NCBI RefSeq assembly: GCF_012726345.1 | Contig: NZ_PTXN01000026.1 | Coordinates: forward strand, 1-44,813 | Length of the DNA stretch: 44,813 nucleotides | Direction: 5' to 3' | Source: Marinomonas sp. UCMA 3892 | Lineage (GTDB): Bacteria > Pseudomonadota > Gammaproteobacteria > Pseudomonadales > Marinomonadaceae | Shown: positions 1-8,325 of the stretch, one piece after another | How positions within the stretch are numbered: position 1 is the stretch's first letter | How the letters are laid out: every line of letters begins with the position of its first letter | Program-made: the position numbers and the translations under genes | The notes under the pieces: generated by a model | What the model was told of the DNA's origin: nothing | Databases searched by the model: none | What the model saw: only the letters and a program-made list of their open reading frames with translations

Positions 1-284
<284 letters not shown>

Positions 285-502
285 TATAACACCAAAGTGG
301 TTTTGGATGAGAAGAGTGAAGGCTCAAGATCATCAAAATGACAAAGACACATAGAATTACGATGAAAACAACATCGGTTTGATACTTGGTTATCTCTATT
401 TCAAAATGAATTGTTAAAGATCCAAGCACGTATTCGCGTGTTTTGAGACAAGTCGAAAGACAATGCAATAAACGCATAGCTCAAAACAAACGCAAAACGA
501 AT
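285..502 (+). other. 23S-5S internal transcribed spacer
   Basis: About 218 nt of moderately AT-rich sequence lies between the 23S and 5S genes. I see no tRNA-like cloverleaf and no coding signal. The spacer should be removed during rRNA processing. Short complementary stretches flanking the 5S probably form the processing stem, but I could not fold it. Confidence 0.8.
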
Positions 503-619
503 TGCTTGACGATCATAGAGGCGTTGAACCACCTGATCCCATCCCGAACTCAGAAGTGAAAAGCGCCATCGCCGATGGTAGTGTGGGAGATCCCATGTGA
601 GAGTAGGTCGTCGTCAAGC
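503..619 (+). rRNA. rrf: 5S ribosomal RNA
   Basis: The ends TGCTTGACGA and TCGTCAAGC can pair as helix I. The core contains the highly conserved CCGAACTCAGAAGTGAAA and GCCGATGGTAGTGTGGG blocks. Length is about 117 nt, normal for a bacterial 5S. It is the last gene of the rRNA operon and is followed at once by a strong terminator. Confidence 0.97.
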
Positions 620-632
620 TTTATATTGAAAA

Positions 633-667
633 GAACCCCGTCCTGCTAAGCAGGGCGGGGTTTTTTC
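633..667 (+). terminator. rRNA operon terminator 1
   Basis: An 11-bp GC-rich stem (CCCCGTCCTGC / GCAGGGCGGGG, one G:U pair) with a TAA loop is followed by TTTTTT. It starts about 14 nt after the 5S gene and is an intrinsic terminator of the rRNA operon. Confidence 0.93.
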
Positions 668-728
668 GTTTAGGCGGTGTAATAGGATTGCTCCCACATG
701 CGTGTGGGGCTCTTTATCAAAGACACGC

Positions 729-765
729 ATGTGACAGTCGGCATCAGTCGTCAAGCTTTATATTA
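729..765 (+). pseudogene. 5S rRNA 3'-tail relic
   Basis: This stretch (GCATGTGACAG..., then AGTCGTCAAGCTTTATATT) realigns with the 3' end of the 5S gene and its downstream flank at about 594-628 (CCATGTGAGAG..., GTCGTCAAGCTTTATATT). The last ~17 bases are identical and the upstream part is degenerate. It is followed by its own terminator, so it looks like the remains of a second, deleted 5S copy. It is too short to be functional rRNA. Confidence 0.65.
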
Positions 766-770
766 AGAAG

Positions 771-803
771 GCCCTGATAGCTACGCTGTCAGGGCTTTTT
801 TTC
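771..803 (+). terminator. rRNA operon terminator 2
   Basis: Arms GCCCTGATAG and CTGTCAGGGC (one G:U pair) around a short loop are followed by TTTTTTT. It lies just after the 5S-tail relic with the same spacing as terminator 1 has from the real 5S. It gives the operon a backup stop. Confidence 0.88.
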
Positions 804-950
804 GTCTGCAGAAAATTCTTTTGCCTGTAGGAATACCATCTTGTCATTGCCTTCGCTTGCGCCTGTTTCGCAAGCTCAACGCGTCAGCGCGAATCCAATG
901 CCAAGATAGCTAAAGGGAGGGACGAAGCAGGATAACTGCTTAGGTACTTT

Positions 951-985
951 TGTAGTGGTCAACTAATTCCGGACAGTAAATTAGG
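951..985. repeat. IS3 element terminal inverted repeat, left
   Basis: This end matches the reverse complement of 2151-2185: TGTAGTGGTC is identical, followed by a variable AT stretch, then CCGGACA and a final TTAGG block. It is the orfB-side end of the element and contains the last codons of orfB. Confidence 0.88.
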
Positions 986-1768
986 TTGCTCTTCCGCTTT
1001 GGCAGGTGGCATCCCGTTGTTATATTGATGCGGCCTGCGCCAGTTATAATAATCCATCAGATAAAAACTGATATCTCGTTTTGTTTCGTTTTGAGTCATG
1101 TATCCTGCCTTTGGAACCCACTCGGATTTCAAACTTCTAAACACTCTCTCCATGGGAGCATTGTCCCAGCAATTTCCTCGGCGGCTCATACTTTGCTTCA
1201 TGCGATAACGCCATAGCCGTTGTCTAAATTTTCGACTCGCGTATTGGCTTCCTTGATCCGAATGGAACATCACACCTTTTGGTCGACCACGCTGTTCATA
1301 ACCCATATCTAAAGCTTTTATAACAAGCTCTGCATTGGGATTTGATGAGAACGCCCAGCCAATAATACGCCTTCGATATAAATCCAAAATGACAGCTAAG
1401 TAGTGCCAGCGACCTTCTGCCCAGATATAAGTAATATCGCCACACCAAACTTGATTAGGGGCACTCACATTGAACTCTCGACTCAGATGATTAGGGATAT
1501 CTGGTTGTTCGCCTCCTGTATCCTTATAGCGATGCCTTCCTGGTTGTTTACTGCATAAGCGAGCTTCCTTCATTAAGTTTCTGACTTTGAAGCGACCCAG
1601 TGTATAGCCTTCATCCTGCAACATATTCTGTAATGTTCGGCTTCCCGCCGCACCACGGCTCTCATTGAAATGCTGAACCACTAGACTACGCAGTGTTAAC
1701 CGTTCAACATCAATCTTCTGCTTACGCTTGAGGTAATCGTAGTAACTACTGCCTGGAACGCCAAACAA
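959..1768 (-). CDS. IS3-family transposase OrfB, DDE integrase domain
   Basis: OrfB carries the rve-type catalytic core. The DDE triad is visible as D111 (WCGDITY), D171 (HSDQGSQY) and E207 (NAPMERVF), with the 35-residue D-E spacing typical of IS3. Coordinates are from the first ATG, but that ATG is probably not the true start. The reading frame is open upstream to the slippery heptamer at 1864-1858, and the active enzyme is expected to be made as a frameshifted OrfAB fusion. The C-terminus runs into the left inverted repeat. No internal stop or missing catalytic residue is seen. Confidence 0.93.
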   Translation of the reverse strand: MFGVPGSSYYDYLKRKQKIDVERLTLRSLVVQHFNESRGAAGSRTLQNMLQDEGYTLGRFKVRNLMKEARLCSKQPGRHRYKDTGGEQPDIPNHLSREFNVSAPNQVWCGDITYIWAEGRWHYLAVILDLYRRRIIGWAFSSNPNAELVIKALDMGYEQRGRPKGVMFHSDQGSQYASRKFRQRLWRYRMKQSMSRRGNCWDNAPMERVFRSLKSEWVPKAGYMTQNETKRDISFYLMDYYNWRRPHQYNNGMPPAKAEEQPNLLSGIS

Positions 1769-1812
1769 GTCACAAAGTACCTCTGTCGCTTCTTGCTCTC
1801 TTAACTTATCAA

Positions 1813-2118
1813 TTAGCGCATACGTTCTAGGTCGTCCGACATCAAGAGAGCTGTAGCCTTTTTTAGAATGGCTTTTTCCCTTTCTAATCGACTAATTTTG
1901 GCTTCAAGCTCTTGTATGCGCTGCTGTTCTGGTGTCAAAGCTTTCGCTTTTGGTGTGACACCACCTCGTTCATCTTTAAGCTGACCAACCCAGCGTCGTA
2001 GAGCTGTCTCACCAATGCCAAGGGACTGGCAGGCCTCAGTAAAACTGTAGCCTTGATCGAGTACTAAGCTGGCGGCTTCATGCTTAAACTCTGCTGAAAA
2101 TACACGACGTTTTGTCAT
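1813..2118 (-). CDS. IS3-family transposase OrfA (101 aa)
   Basis: OrfA is the DNA-binding part of an IS3-type transposase. The N-terminal half (about residues 5-50) is a helix-turn-helix typical of HTH_Tnp_1, with RRVFSAEFKHEA and an ALRRW recognition-helix region. The C-terminal half (about 65-92) is a leucine-rich coiled coil (IQELEAKISRLEREKAILKKA). Near its end the minus strand carries AAAAAAG (1864-1858), the usual IS3 -1 slippery site. Slippage there enters a frame open from the heptamer through to orfB, giving an OrfAB fusion of roughly 380 aa. The orfA-only product normally acts as a regulator of transposition in this family. Confidence 0.93.
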   Translation of the reverse strand: MTKRRVFSAEFKHEAASLVLDQGYSFTEACQSLGIGETALRRWVGQLKDERGGVTPKAKALTPEQQRIQELEAKISRLEREKAILKKATALLMSDDLERMR

Positions 2119-2150
2119 TAAACACCTCTCTTAATGTGGCAATGTTACCA

Positions 2151-2185
2151 CCTAAAATGGTGTCCGGTTTTATTAGACCACTACA
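2151..2185. repeat. IS3 element terminal inverted repeat, right
   Basis: This is the orfA-side end of the element, inverted copy of 951-985, closing with GACCACTACA. The promoter for transposase expression should lie in or just inside this end, reading on the minus strand. Confidence 0.88.
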
Positions 2186-2189
2186 CTTT

Positions 2190-2611
2190 TGCTCCTTCTC
2201 ATGGGGAGGTTGGAGGAGGTTATTAAGCTCAGCGCGAATTTAAGACAAGGGCGAATGAGCAACGTCTGTTTTTCATACCTTTTATTTTGATCATTCTTAA
2301 TCGCATAAACTTGCTCATCTATTTTTATGAAGCAGAATATTTTTATTGAGAGAAAGAGGTCAGGAGAAAGTTATAGAAGTGCTGCAATTAGAAAGCAGAT
2401 ATAGTGTTTGTTTAGTTTGTGTGTGAGATGTTTGTTTTTATACCTAGTGGCGGATATGTTAAATGATTGTGGGGATAAGCGTGGTTGTTATGCACAATTT
2501 TTTTAGGCTATATTTTTGATCCACGTATTCAGTATGCGATTTGCCGCTTGGATTGAAGTATTTTGTTCATAACTTTTGATATTTTCCTATCTGGCTTGTT
2601 ATTTGTTAAAC
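2190..2611. other. AT-rich intergenic region, no gene seen
   Basis: About 420 bp between the IS element and the terminator of the next gene. It is AT-rich, with stops in all frames at short intervals, and I see no RNA gene or clear repeat. It probably belonged with 804-950 as one spacer before the IS inserted. Confidence 0.6.
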
Positions 2612-2647
2612 AAAAAAAACCAGAGTAGAGAATCTACACTGGTTTTA
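2612..2647 (-). terminator. terminator of the membrane/coiled-coil gene
   Basis: Arms AACCAGAGTAGA and TCTACACTGGTT (one mismatch) enclose a short loop. Read on the minus strand the stem is followed by a run of eight T, so it ends transcripts coming from the 505-aa gene upstream. Confidence 0.85.
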
Positions 2648-2678
2648 TCTAACAATGATTAGTTGACTTGCCTACTCG

Positions 2679-4196
2679 TTATTGCTCTTTTTGACTGGTG
2701 CTCAACGCGCTATGATGTGAGTGCGTTTCGTACTCGTCATCTTTGGCATAGATGCGCTGCATATAGATACCTGCAATCGCAAGAAAAACCCCTGTTACCG
2801 CACTAATAAAGGCCAATGAGGCAAACCATACCAAAGCAACCAATCCGACAGTTGATTTAGGAACGTCAATCGCTTGCTCTTTATTACTGACGTAAGCTGC
2901 AAGACGATAAATTTGGTTTGAGTTAACCAAGCGGTTAATATCATTTTTCAGTAAGGTTTGTTCTTGTTTAAGACCATAAATTTGATTATCAATGGCTCTT
3001 ACTTCTATTTGAATTTCATCATACTGTGCTAGCTGAGACTCTTTTTCGCTGGCGGATCGTGAAACTGTTCCATTGCGGTTTTGAGCAGCTTGCTGAGCAA
3101 CTTTATCGTAATTGGTTCTATAGCTATCGCGCTTTTCTTCAAGGCCTTTTGTTTGAGATAAAATTTGGCCTTCTAAATAAGCCATGCGCTGACGCCCTAA
3201 ATCGATACGCTTTTGATAATCTTGTCCGAGTACTTGTAGTTGATCCTGAAGCTGCTGTTCACTTTTTGTTTGTTTAGCAAGTGCATCATCACCAATGGTG
3301 CGATCTGCTACAGTGTACAGGCGGTTTTCTTTTTCAGTGATTAGTTGGCGATATTTTTTCTCAACCGTTGGGCGTGTAAAGAAATTAGCATCGTCCATTT
3401 CTTTTTGCATTTCTGCTTTAAGTTTGTCTAGCTCTTTTTGTAGTTTTTCTTTATCGTTTTCTGAGCCTGCAACATAGCTGTTTAATAAGCCACGTAAGCG
3501 CTTTTGTAAGGCGCTTCTTTCTACATCCCAAGCGTCATAAATTTCACGTTCTTTTTGATTGAGCTCAGTAATTTCTGTTTGATAGCCTCGAATTGTTTCG
3601 TTATCTGAGCTGAGCTTGGTAATTTGACGATTGATGTATTCTCGTTCTTTTTCTAAGGTCTGATAATATGTTGAGTTCGCATTCTGAATACTATTTTGGT
3701 AATTATTATCTACCTCCTGAGGGTCAATAATATCAATATCTTTTTTACGGCGATCAAAATCATCGATTTTTCCTTGTAATAATAAGGAGGCATTTTTCTT
3801 ATCGTCGATGGCAATATTCAAACCAGAAAAGTTACGTTCAAAGCCATTGAGCATGGTTTCAAAGGTGATAGAGGCAAGCAGAACTAGGCCAATAAAGAAT
3901 AGGATGCGCCAAGAAGTATGTTTTGCATACATCATCGCTGTAGCCACAGGAATTTTAGAAGCTTCAACTACTGCTACGAGTACGAAAGGTAACGCCGCAA
4001 CTAATATGCTGCTGTAGTCTCCAAAATTGAGGGTTCTATCCATTTTATCAAGTTCAGCATAGACAGAAAATGATACGATAATGGAAATAAGAAAGCCGAT
4101 ACTGACGGCGAGTATTTCTACAACCCAAGCAAATTTTACCAGCCTAACGCCGATATTAAAGAGTTTGTGATTTGAGAGTTTATTGTTTGATTCCAT
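2679..4196 (-). CDS. Unknown inner-membrane protein with long coiled coil (505 aa)
   Basis: I do not recognise a named family. Three hydrophobic segments sit near the N-terminus (about residues 20-47, 63-85 and 92-112). A very charged, Q/E/K-rich region of about 320 residues follows (roughly 125-440) with heptad-like coiled-coil character, for example KEKLQKELDKLKAEMQKEMD. A final hydrophobic segment (about 450-480) precedes a short polar tail. This suggests a membrane-anchored rod whose two ends both sit at the membrane. The general layout recalls DUF4407-type proteins, but I cannot confirm that. It is transcribed alone, divergent from the phosphotransferase gene, and has its own terminator. 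No catalytic motif is visible. Confidence 0.82.
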   Translation of the reverse strand: MESNNKLSNHKLFNIGVRLVKFAWVVEILAVSIGFLISIIVSFSVYAELDKMDRTLNFGDYSSILVAALPFVLVAVVEASKIPVATAMMYAKHTSWRILFFIGLVLLASITFETMLNGFERNFSGLNIAIDDKKNASLLLQGKIDDFDRRKKDIDIIDPQEVDNNYQNSIQNANSTYYQTLEKEREYINRQITKLSSDNETIRGYQTEITELNQKEREIYDAWDVERSALQKRLRGLLNSYVAGSENDKEKLQKELDKLKAEMQKEMDDANFFTRPTVEKKYRQLITEKENRLYTVADRTIGDDALAKQTKSEQQLQDQLQVLGQDYQKRIDLGRQRMAYLEGQILSQTKGLEEKRDSYRTNYDKVAQQAAQNRNGTVSRSASEKESQLAQYDEIQIEVRAIDNQIYGLKQEQTLLKNDINRLVNSNQIYRLAAYVSNKEQAIDVPKSTVGLVALVWFASLAFISAVTGVFLAIAGIYMQRIYAKDDEYETHSHHSALSTSQKEQ

Positions 4197-4343
4197 GGTT
4201 AGAAAAGACTTCCTCTATTATGGGCTGATTTTTTAGAAATTAGATCATGACGGCGTTATAGATACATTACGAAAATAGTGACTAAATTCTGAACATGCTA
4301 TCTTTTTGTTAATTTATGTAATTAATTACTGTGAATAAGATTT

Positions 4344-5339
4344 ATGACTCCGGATATTTTTATTAAACGGCAATGCAAAGCCTGTACCGTTAAGCGTGAA
4401 GAAGTGCTTCAATCTTTATGGAGTGGTTATGGTGAAGTGATTCGTTATTCATTGACGGGGAATGATTCGGTTTCTTTTGTTATCGTTAAGCACTGCTCTA
4501 TACCTTTAGAGGTATCTCACCCTAAAGGCTGGCATTCTAATCATGGCCATCAACGTAAAGTTCGTTCATATGAAGTAGAACAGAATTGGTATCGAAATTG
4601 GGCATCACGATGCCACATATTGGCTCGTGTCGCACTTTGTTATGGCGACTTTTATGATAAACATACTGGACAGCGATTAACCTTATTGGAAGATTTAGAC
4701 GCTGCTGGTTATTCAGACCGATACAATGCCAATAATAGTGATTATTTAATCTCTTGTATTAACTGGTTAGCGGCGTTGCATGCGGGCTTTATTCATCAAA
4801 CTCCTCCTGCGAATTGGCCGAATGGTTTATGGAGCAAGGGAACCTATTGGCACCTTGATACTCGATATGAAGAATGGTCTGTCATGGCTGAGGGCGAATT
4901 AAAATCTGCCGCGTCTGAATTGGCGAAATGTTTAGATAATGCTCGTTTTAAAACCATTGTGCATGGCGATGCTAAAGTGGCTAATTTTTGTTTTTCTCCA
5001 CTTGATAATCAGGTTGCCGCTGTGGACTTTCAATATGTCGGTGGTGGCGTTGGTGTTCAGGATCTAGCGTATCTTTTAGGGAGTGCATTGCCTGAATCTG
5101 AATTGACTGAAAATATAGATTATCTACTGGAGCATTATTTCTTAGAATTGGGGCGAGAGTTAATGGCGCAAGGGGAGTCGCAAGCTTTTGCGCAAGAGGT
5201 TCTCGAAGAATGGCAATATTTGTTTCCTATCGCTTGGGCTGATTTTCATCGCTTTATTATGGGTTGGTCACCAACTCACCCCAAGAATACCCCTTTTAGT
5301 CAGCAGTTGACCGAACAAGCGCTCAGTCAATTAAGATGA
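4344..5339 (+). CDS. Choline/aminoglycoside kinase-like phosphotransferase (331 aa)
   Basis: This is a protein-kinase-fold small-molecule kinase of the APH/CHK (ecdysteroid-kinase-like) group. The catalytic loop is seen as HGDAKVANF (H207, D209, N214) and the metal-binding Asp as D228 in AVDFQYVGGG, followed by the usual GVQDLAYLL helix. Charged residues in FVIVKHC near residue 50 may be the nucleotide-binding lysine strand. The substrate cannot be told from sequence; the family includes choline, sugar, antibiotic and steroid kinases. It is probably cytosolic, as no signal peptide is seen. Its 3' end overlaps hrpB tail to tail by 9 bp. Confidence 0.85.
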   Translation: MTPDIFIKRQCKACTVKREEVLQSLWSGYGEVIRYSLTGNDSVSFVIVKHCSIPLEVSHPKGWHSNHGHQRKVRSYEVEQNWYRNWASRCHILARVALCYGDFYDKHTGQRLTLLEDLDAAGYSDRYNANNSDYLISCINWLAALHAGFIHQTPPANWPNGLWSKGTYWHLDTRYEEWSVMAEGELKSAASELAKCLDNARFKTIVHGDAKVANFCFSPLDNQVAAVDFQYVGGGVGVQDLAYLLGSALPESELTENIDYLLEHYFLELGRELMAQGESQAFAQEVLEEWQYLFPIAWADFHRFIMGWSPTHPKNTPFSQQLTEQALSQLR

Positions 5340-7871
5340 TCGTAATGTTCGGTTGGTTTTCGATGTTGCTAACGCGCTGAGAGGATCTTCTGGCCAAGGG
5401 TGTTTTGGGTATCTACCACGCATTTCTTTTCGTACTTCTGGATAGGCTTCACGCCAAAAGAAGGCCAAATCTTGAGAGACGGCAAGTGGCCTTTGCCCTG
5501 GCGATAGCAATTCAATACGTATGATCTGATTCAGTACGGTTGGGCTTTTTGTATAGCCAAACATTTCCTGCAGTTTCACTCTTAGGGTTGGCTGTTGCTC
5601 GCAGTAGTCTATGGTATGACTTGCTCCTGATGGCACCGTTATTCTTGCAGGGACATTCTGATGAAGGTGTTGCTGTTGGTTCCAATCAAGCCGACTTAGT
5701 AAGATGTCATTTAGCTCCAGTTTATTTATGGCCTGTTGATTGGTCACTTTCCCAAGATAGGGGCCAAGCCATGTTTCTAAATCATGCAATAATCCATTAT
5801 CAGAACAGTCTGGCCATGGGTTCTGTTGATCATGCAGGAAGGCGAATTGCATACGTGCTTTCAGCTGTTTACTGGATTCATTCCAAGGCAGAACACTAAG
5901 GCCTTCTTGACGAATGTACTGGCAAACAGCTTGGCTTATATCTTCTTCAGATGGTGTCGTAAGCTTCTGTTTATCAATGCAAAGTTTACCTATCCAGCGT
6001 TGTGACTCACTTAGCAAACGTGCCTCTTTTTTTGACCAAGCAAGATGATGTTTGATGATGAGTAAATCGGTGAAATTAGCGAGCAGCAAGTCGAGCTCAA
6101 AGGGGCAGGCAAGGAAAATACGGTCTTCATCTTGACCGTGATGTCCGCCGATGTCTAAGGCAATAATCCATTCACTTTGTGCACAAGGGTCGAGAGAAGA
6201 CAGGCTTGCCAGTCTTCCATTAGCGAGTTTGTAGCGAGTCTTATCATGATCTTGCCCAACGCGTTGCGCAATACGATCTGCAAAGGCTCGAATCAGTAAA
6301 AAGGCGAGATCATTTTTATCATCAATGGAGACTTCTTGAATGCTGATTTGCTGACTGCGTTTTTGCCACTGTTGCTGTGCTTTTAAGTAGTTCTGTCTTG
6401 GTCGTTTACTTTGCGCCTGATAATGACCTGTTAACCAATTGAGGCGGTCTGCTAAGTCGCTATGATGATTTGAGAGTGGATCGCCTTCAGACAAAATGGT
6501 GCAGATGGCGCTGGCGGCATCGCTGTTATTGATAAGTTTGCCGTCTAATAACAGTCTAGCGAGGCGAGGTTCGATGCCAAGCTCGCTCATTTGCTCGCCA
6601 AGATGGCTTAATGTCAAAGAGGGCAATGACCCAGAGGATTGCTCCAGAGCCTGAAGGTTAGAAAGTAAGCCTATTGCTTGTTGCCAATGACTGTTTGGCG
6701 GTGGCGTAATCCAATCCAGTTCAAGGCGTTCTTGCACGCCCCATTTCGCCAAATCCATTACTAGGCTGCCAAGGTCACTGATCTCTATCTGAGGTTGGGC
6801 TTGAGGGGCAAGTTGATGTTGTTGCTCTTCGCTCCACCACCGGTAGCAAACGCCAGCTTCGGTGCGTCCTGCTCGCCCCATCCGTTGAATCGTCTCGGCT
6901 TGTGTCGCACGACGAGTGTGTAATCTTGTCGTAGCCGTACTGGCATCAAAGCGAGCCTCGCGGCTGAGTCCGCTGTCGATAACAACTCGGATTCCTTCAA
7001 TGGTTAAACTGGTTTGCGCAATGCTGGTTGCCAAAACGATTTTTCTGGCTGGCGCTATTACTGGCTCAATAACCGTTTCTTGTTCTTTTAAACTAAGTTC
7101 GCCATATAGAGGTAGAATGCTGAGATGTTCTTCATGACCTAGGCGCTGTTGTAGCTGTGTCGCTGCTTGGCGAATTTCTTTTTGACCGGGCAAGAACACC
7201 AATAGGCTGCCGGATTCTTCATTGAAAGCTTGGCAAGTAATGCGCACTACCTCGTCGGTAACTTGAAAGCTTTTCAGGGCTTTATTGCTGTAATGAGTCG
7301 TGATTGGAAAGCTTCGCCCTTGGCTGGTCAGTGTCGAGCAACCAAGTCGTGCTTCCAGTGTTTCTGTGTCCAGAGTGGCCGACATCACTAAAAGTTTAAG
7401 GGGGTCTTCGTCGCGATACAGTTCCCGTGCCTGTAGACATAAAGCAAACGCCAAGTCTGAGTGAAGGTTACGCTCGTGAAATTCATCAAAAATAACGAGC
7501 GCAATATTCTCTAAACTCGGATCTTCGTGAAGCATGCGAGTTAATACGCCTTCGGTAACCACCAATACTTGGGTTTGAAAACTTTCTTTGCCTTCGTGGC
7601 GGATACGATAGCCAATACGTTTTCCTAAAGGTTCCTGTAAGGTATCAGCAAGGCGTTTGGCGGCGGCTTTTGCCGCTAAACGCCTTGGTTCTAGCATGAT
7701 GATTTTACGGCCTTTCAACCAAGTTTGATCTATCAAAGCAATGGGCACCACAGTGGTTTTACCTGCGCCGGGAGCGGCTTCTAGAATCGCTTCGTGGTGA
7801 TGCTCTAATTGTTGGGTCAGCTGGGGAATCAGTTGATAAATTGGCAGTTCGCTAGACATAAGATGGCTCAT
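5331..7871 (-). CDS. hrpB: ATP-dependent helicase HrpB (846 aa)
   Basis: HrpB is a DEAH-box superfamily 2 RNA-helicase-like protein. The Walker A motif is GAGKTT near the N-terminus, the DEAH variant is DEFH in FDEFHERNLHSD, motif III is SATLD, and motif VI is QRMGRAGRTEAG. The C-terminal HrpB-specific region ends with the typical WREAYPEVRKEMRGRYPKHPW stretch. The length agrees with the family (about 810-850 aa). ATG at 7871 is used; a second Met four codons on (MSSEL) is an alternative. The gene lies 35 bp after the ferredoxin gene and is probably cotranscribed with it. Its cellular role is poorly known in most bacteria. Confidence 0.96.
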   Translation of the reverse strand: MSHLMSSELPIYQLIPQLTQQLEHHHEAILEAAPGAGKTTVVPIALIDQTWLKGRKIIMLEPRRLAAKAAAKRLADTLQEPLGKRIGYRIRHEGKESFQTQVLVVTEGVLTRMLHEDPSLENIALVIFDEFHERNLHSDLAFALCLQARELYRDEDPLKLLVMSATLDTETLEARLGCSTLTSQGRSFPITTHYSNKALKSFQVTDEVVRITCQAFNEESGSLLVFLPGQKEIRQAATQLQQRLGHEEHLSILPLYGELSLKEQETVIEPVIAPARKIVLATSIAQTSLTIEGIRVVIDSGLSREARFDASTATTRLHTRRATQAETIQRMGRAGRTEAGVCYRWWSEEQQHQLAPQAQPQIEISDLGSLVMDLAKWGVQERLELDWITPPPNSHWQQAIGLLSNLQALEQSSGSLPSLTLSHLGEQMSELGIEPRLARLLLDGKLINNSDAASAICTILSEGDPLSNHHSDLADRLNWLTGHYQAQSKRPRQNYLKAQQQWQKRSQQISIQEVSIDDKNDLAFLLIRAFADRIAQRVGQDHDKTRYKLANGRLASLSSLDPCAQSEWIIALDIGGHHGQDEDRIFLACPFELDLLLANFTDLLIIKHHLAWSKKEARLLSESQRWIGKLCIDKQKLTTPSEEDISQAVCQYIRQEGLSVLPWNESSKQLKARMQFAFLHDQQNPWPDCSDNGLLHDLETWLGPYLGKVTNQQAINKLELNDILLSRLDWNQQQHLHQNVPARITVPSGASHTIDYCEQQPTLRVKLQEMFGYTKSPTVLNQIIRIELLSPGQRPLAVSQDLAFFWREAYPEVRKEMRGRYPKHPWPEDPLSALATSKTNRTLRSS

Positions 7872-7906
7872 TAATTCGCTAGACTTATGATAACGGTTTT
7901 ACGTGA

Positions 7907-8203
7907 TTAACGCAGTCTCACTTTAGGCCGGTCGATGGCGATATCGGTTTTGCATGTCGCAATGCAGGGAAGGAAATAGCCATTTTGTTTTTCTTTGTCG
8001 TTTAAACCGTGAGGTTGGCGATGAGCGTAATCAATTTCACCAGATAATAAAGGGGTGAGACAAACGCCACATACGCCATTGGTACAGGCTTGCTTGATTG
8101 GAATGCCTGCGGATTTAAGAGCCGACATGATGGTTTCTCCAGGTTCTGCTTGAATGGATTGCTCAGGATCTAAGAAAGTCAGCTGGATGAGTTTCGATGT
8201 CAC
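7907..8203 (-). CDS. Plant-type [2Fe-2S] ferredoxin (98 aa)
   Basis: This is a small soluble electron carrier. The cluster ligands are C40, C45, C48 and C80, in the pattern C-x4-C-x2-C...C (ACTNGVCGVC and FLPC) of fer2-domain ferredoxins. It begins with a GTG codon; an AAGGA-like ribosome site lies about 11 nt upstream on the minus strand. It stands just upstream of hrpB in the same direction. No reductase or oxygenase partner is adjacent, so the redox partner is unknown. Confidence 0.92.
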   Translation of the reverse strand: MTSKLIQLTFLDPEQSIQAEPGETIMSALKSAGIPIKQACTNGVCGVCLTPLLSGEIDYAHRQPHGLNDKEKQNGYFLPCIATCKTDIAIDRPKVRLR

Positions 8204-8325
8204 AAGAAGCTTTTCCTTTAGTTAATTGTCTATTAACTTTAACATGATATTAATAGCGCAATAATAGCCGCTTCTCTAACTTGGTGTGCGCCTAATAACA
8301 ACGATAATGGATTCCAGCCCAGACA

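Larger units (their letters stand above)
951..2185 (-). mobile_element. IS3-family insertion sequence (complete, 1235 bp)
   Basis: The two ends are imperfect inverted repeats of about 35 bp. Both start TGTAGTGGTC and share the inner CCGGACA block. The left end begins at 951 and the right end closes at 2185. The flanking bases CTTT (947-950 and 2186-2189) form a probable 4-bp target duplication. Inside are orfA and orfB on the minus strand, joined by a slippery heptamer. Both frames are open, so the copy looks intact and possibly active. It is inserted in non-coding DNA downstream of the rRNA operon. The subgroup (IS51-like or IS3-like) was not resolved. Confidence 0.95.

Noticed and set aside
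853..876. Small perfect hairpin GCTTGCG / CGCAAGC in the spacer before the IS
   Set aside because: Only 7 bp with no T-run and no second copy noticed, so no function can be supported.
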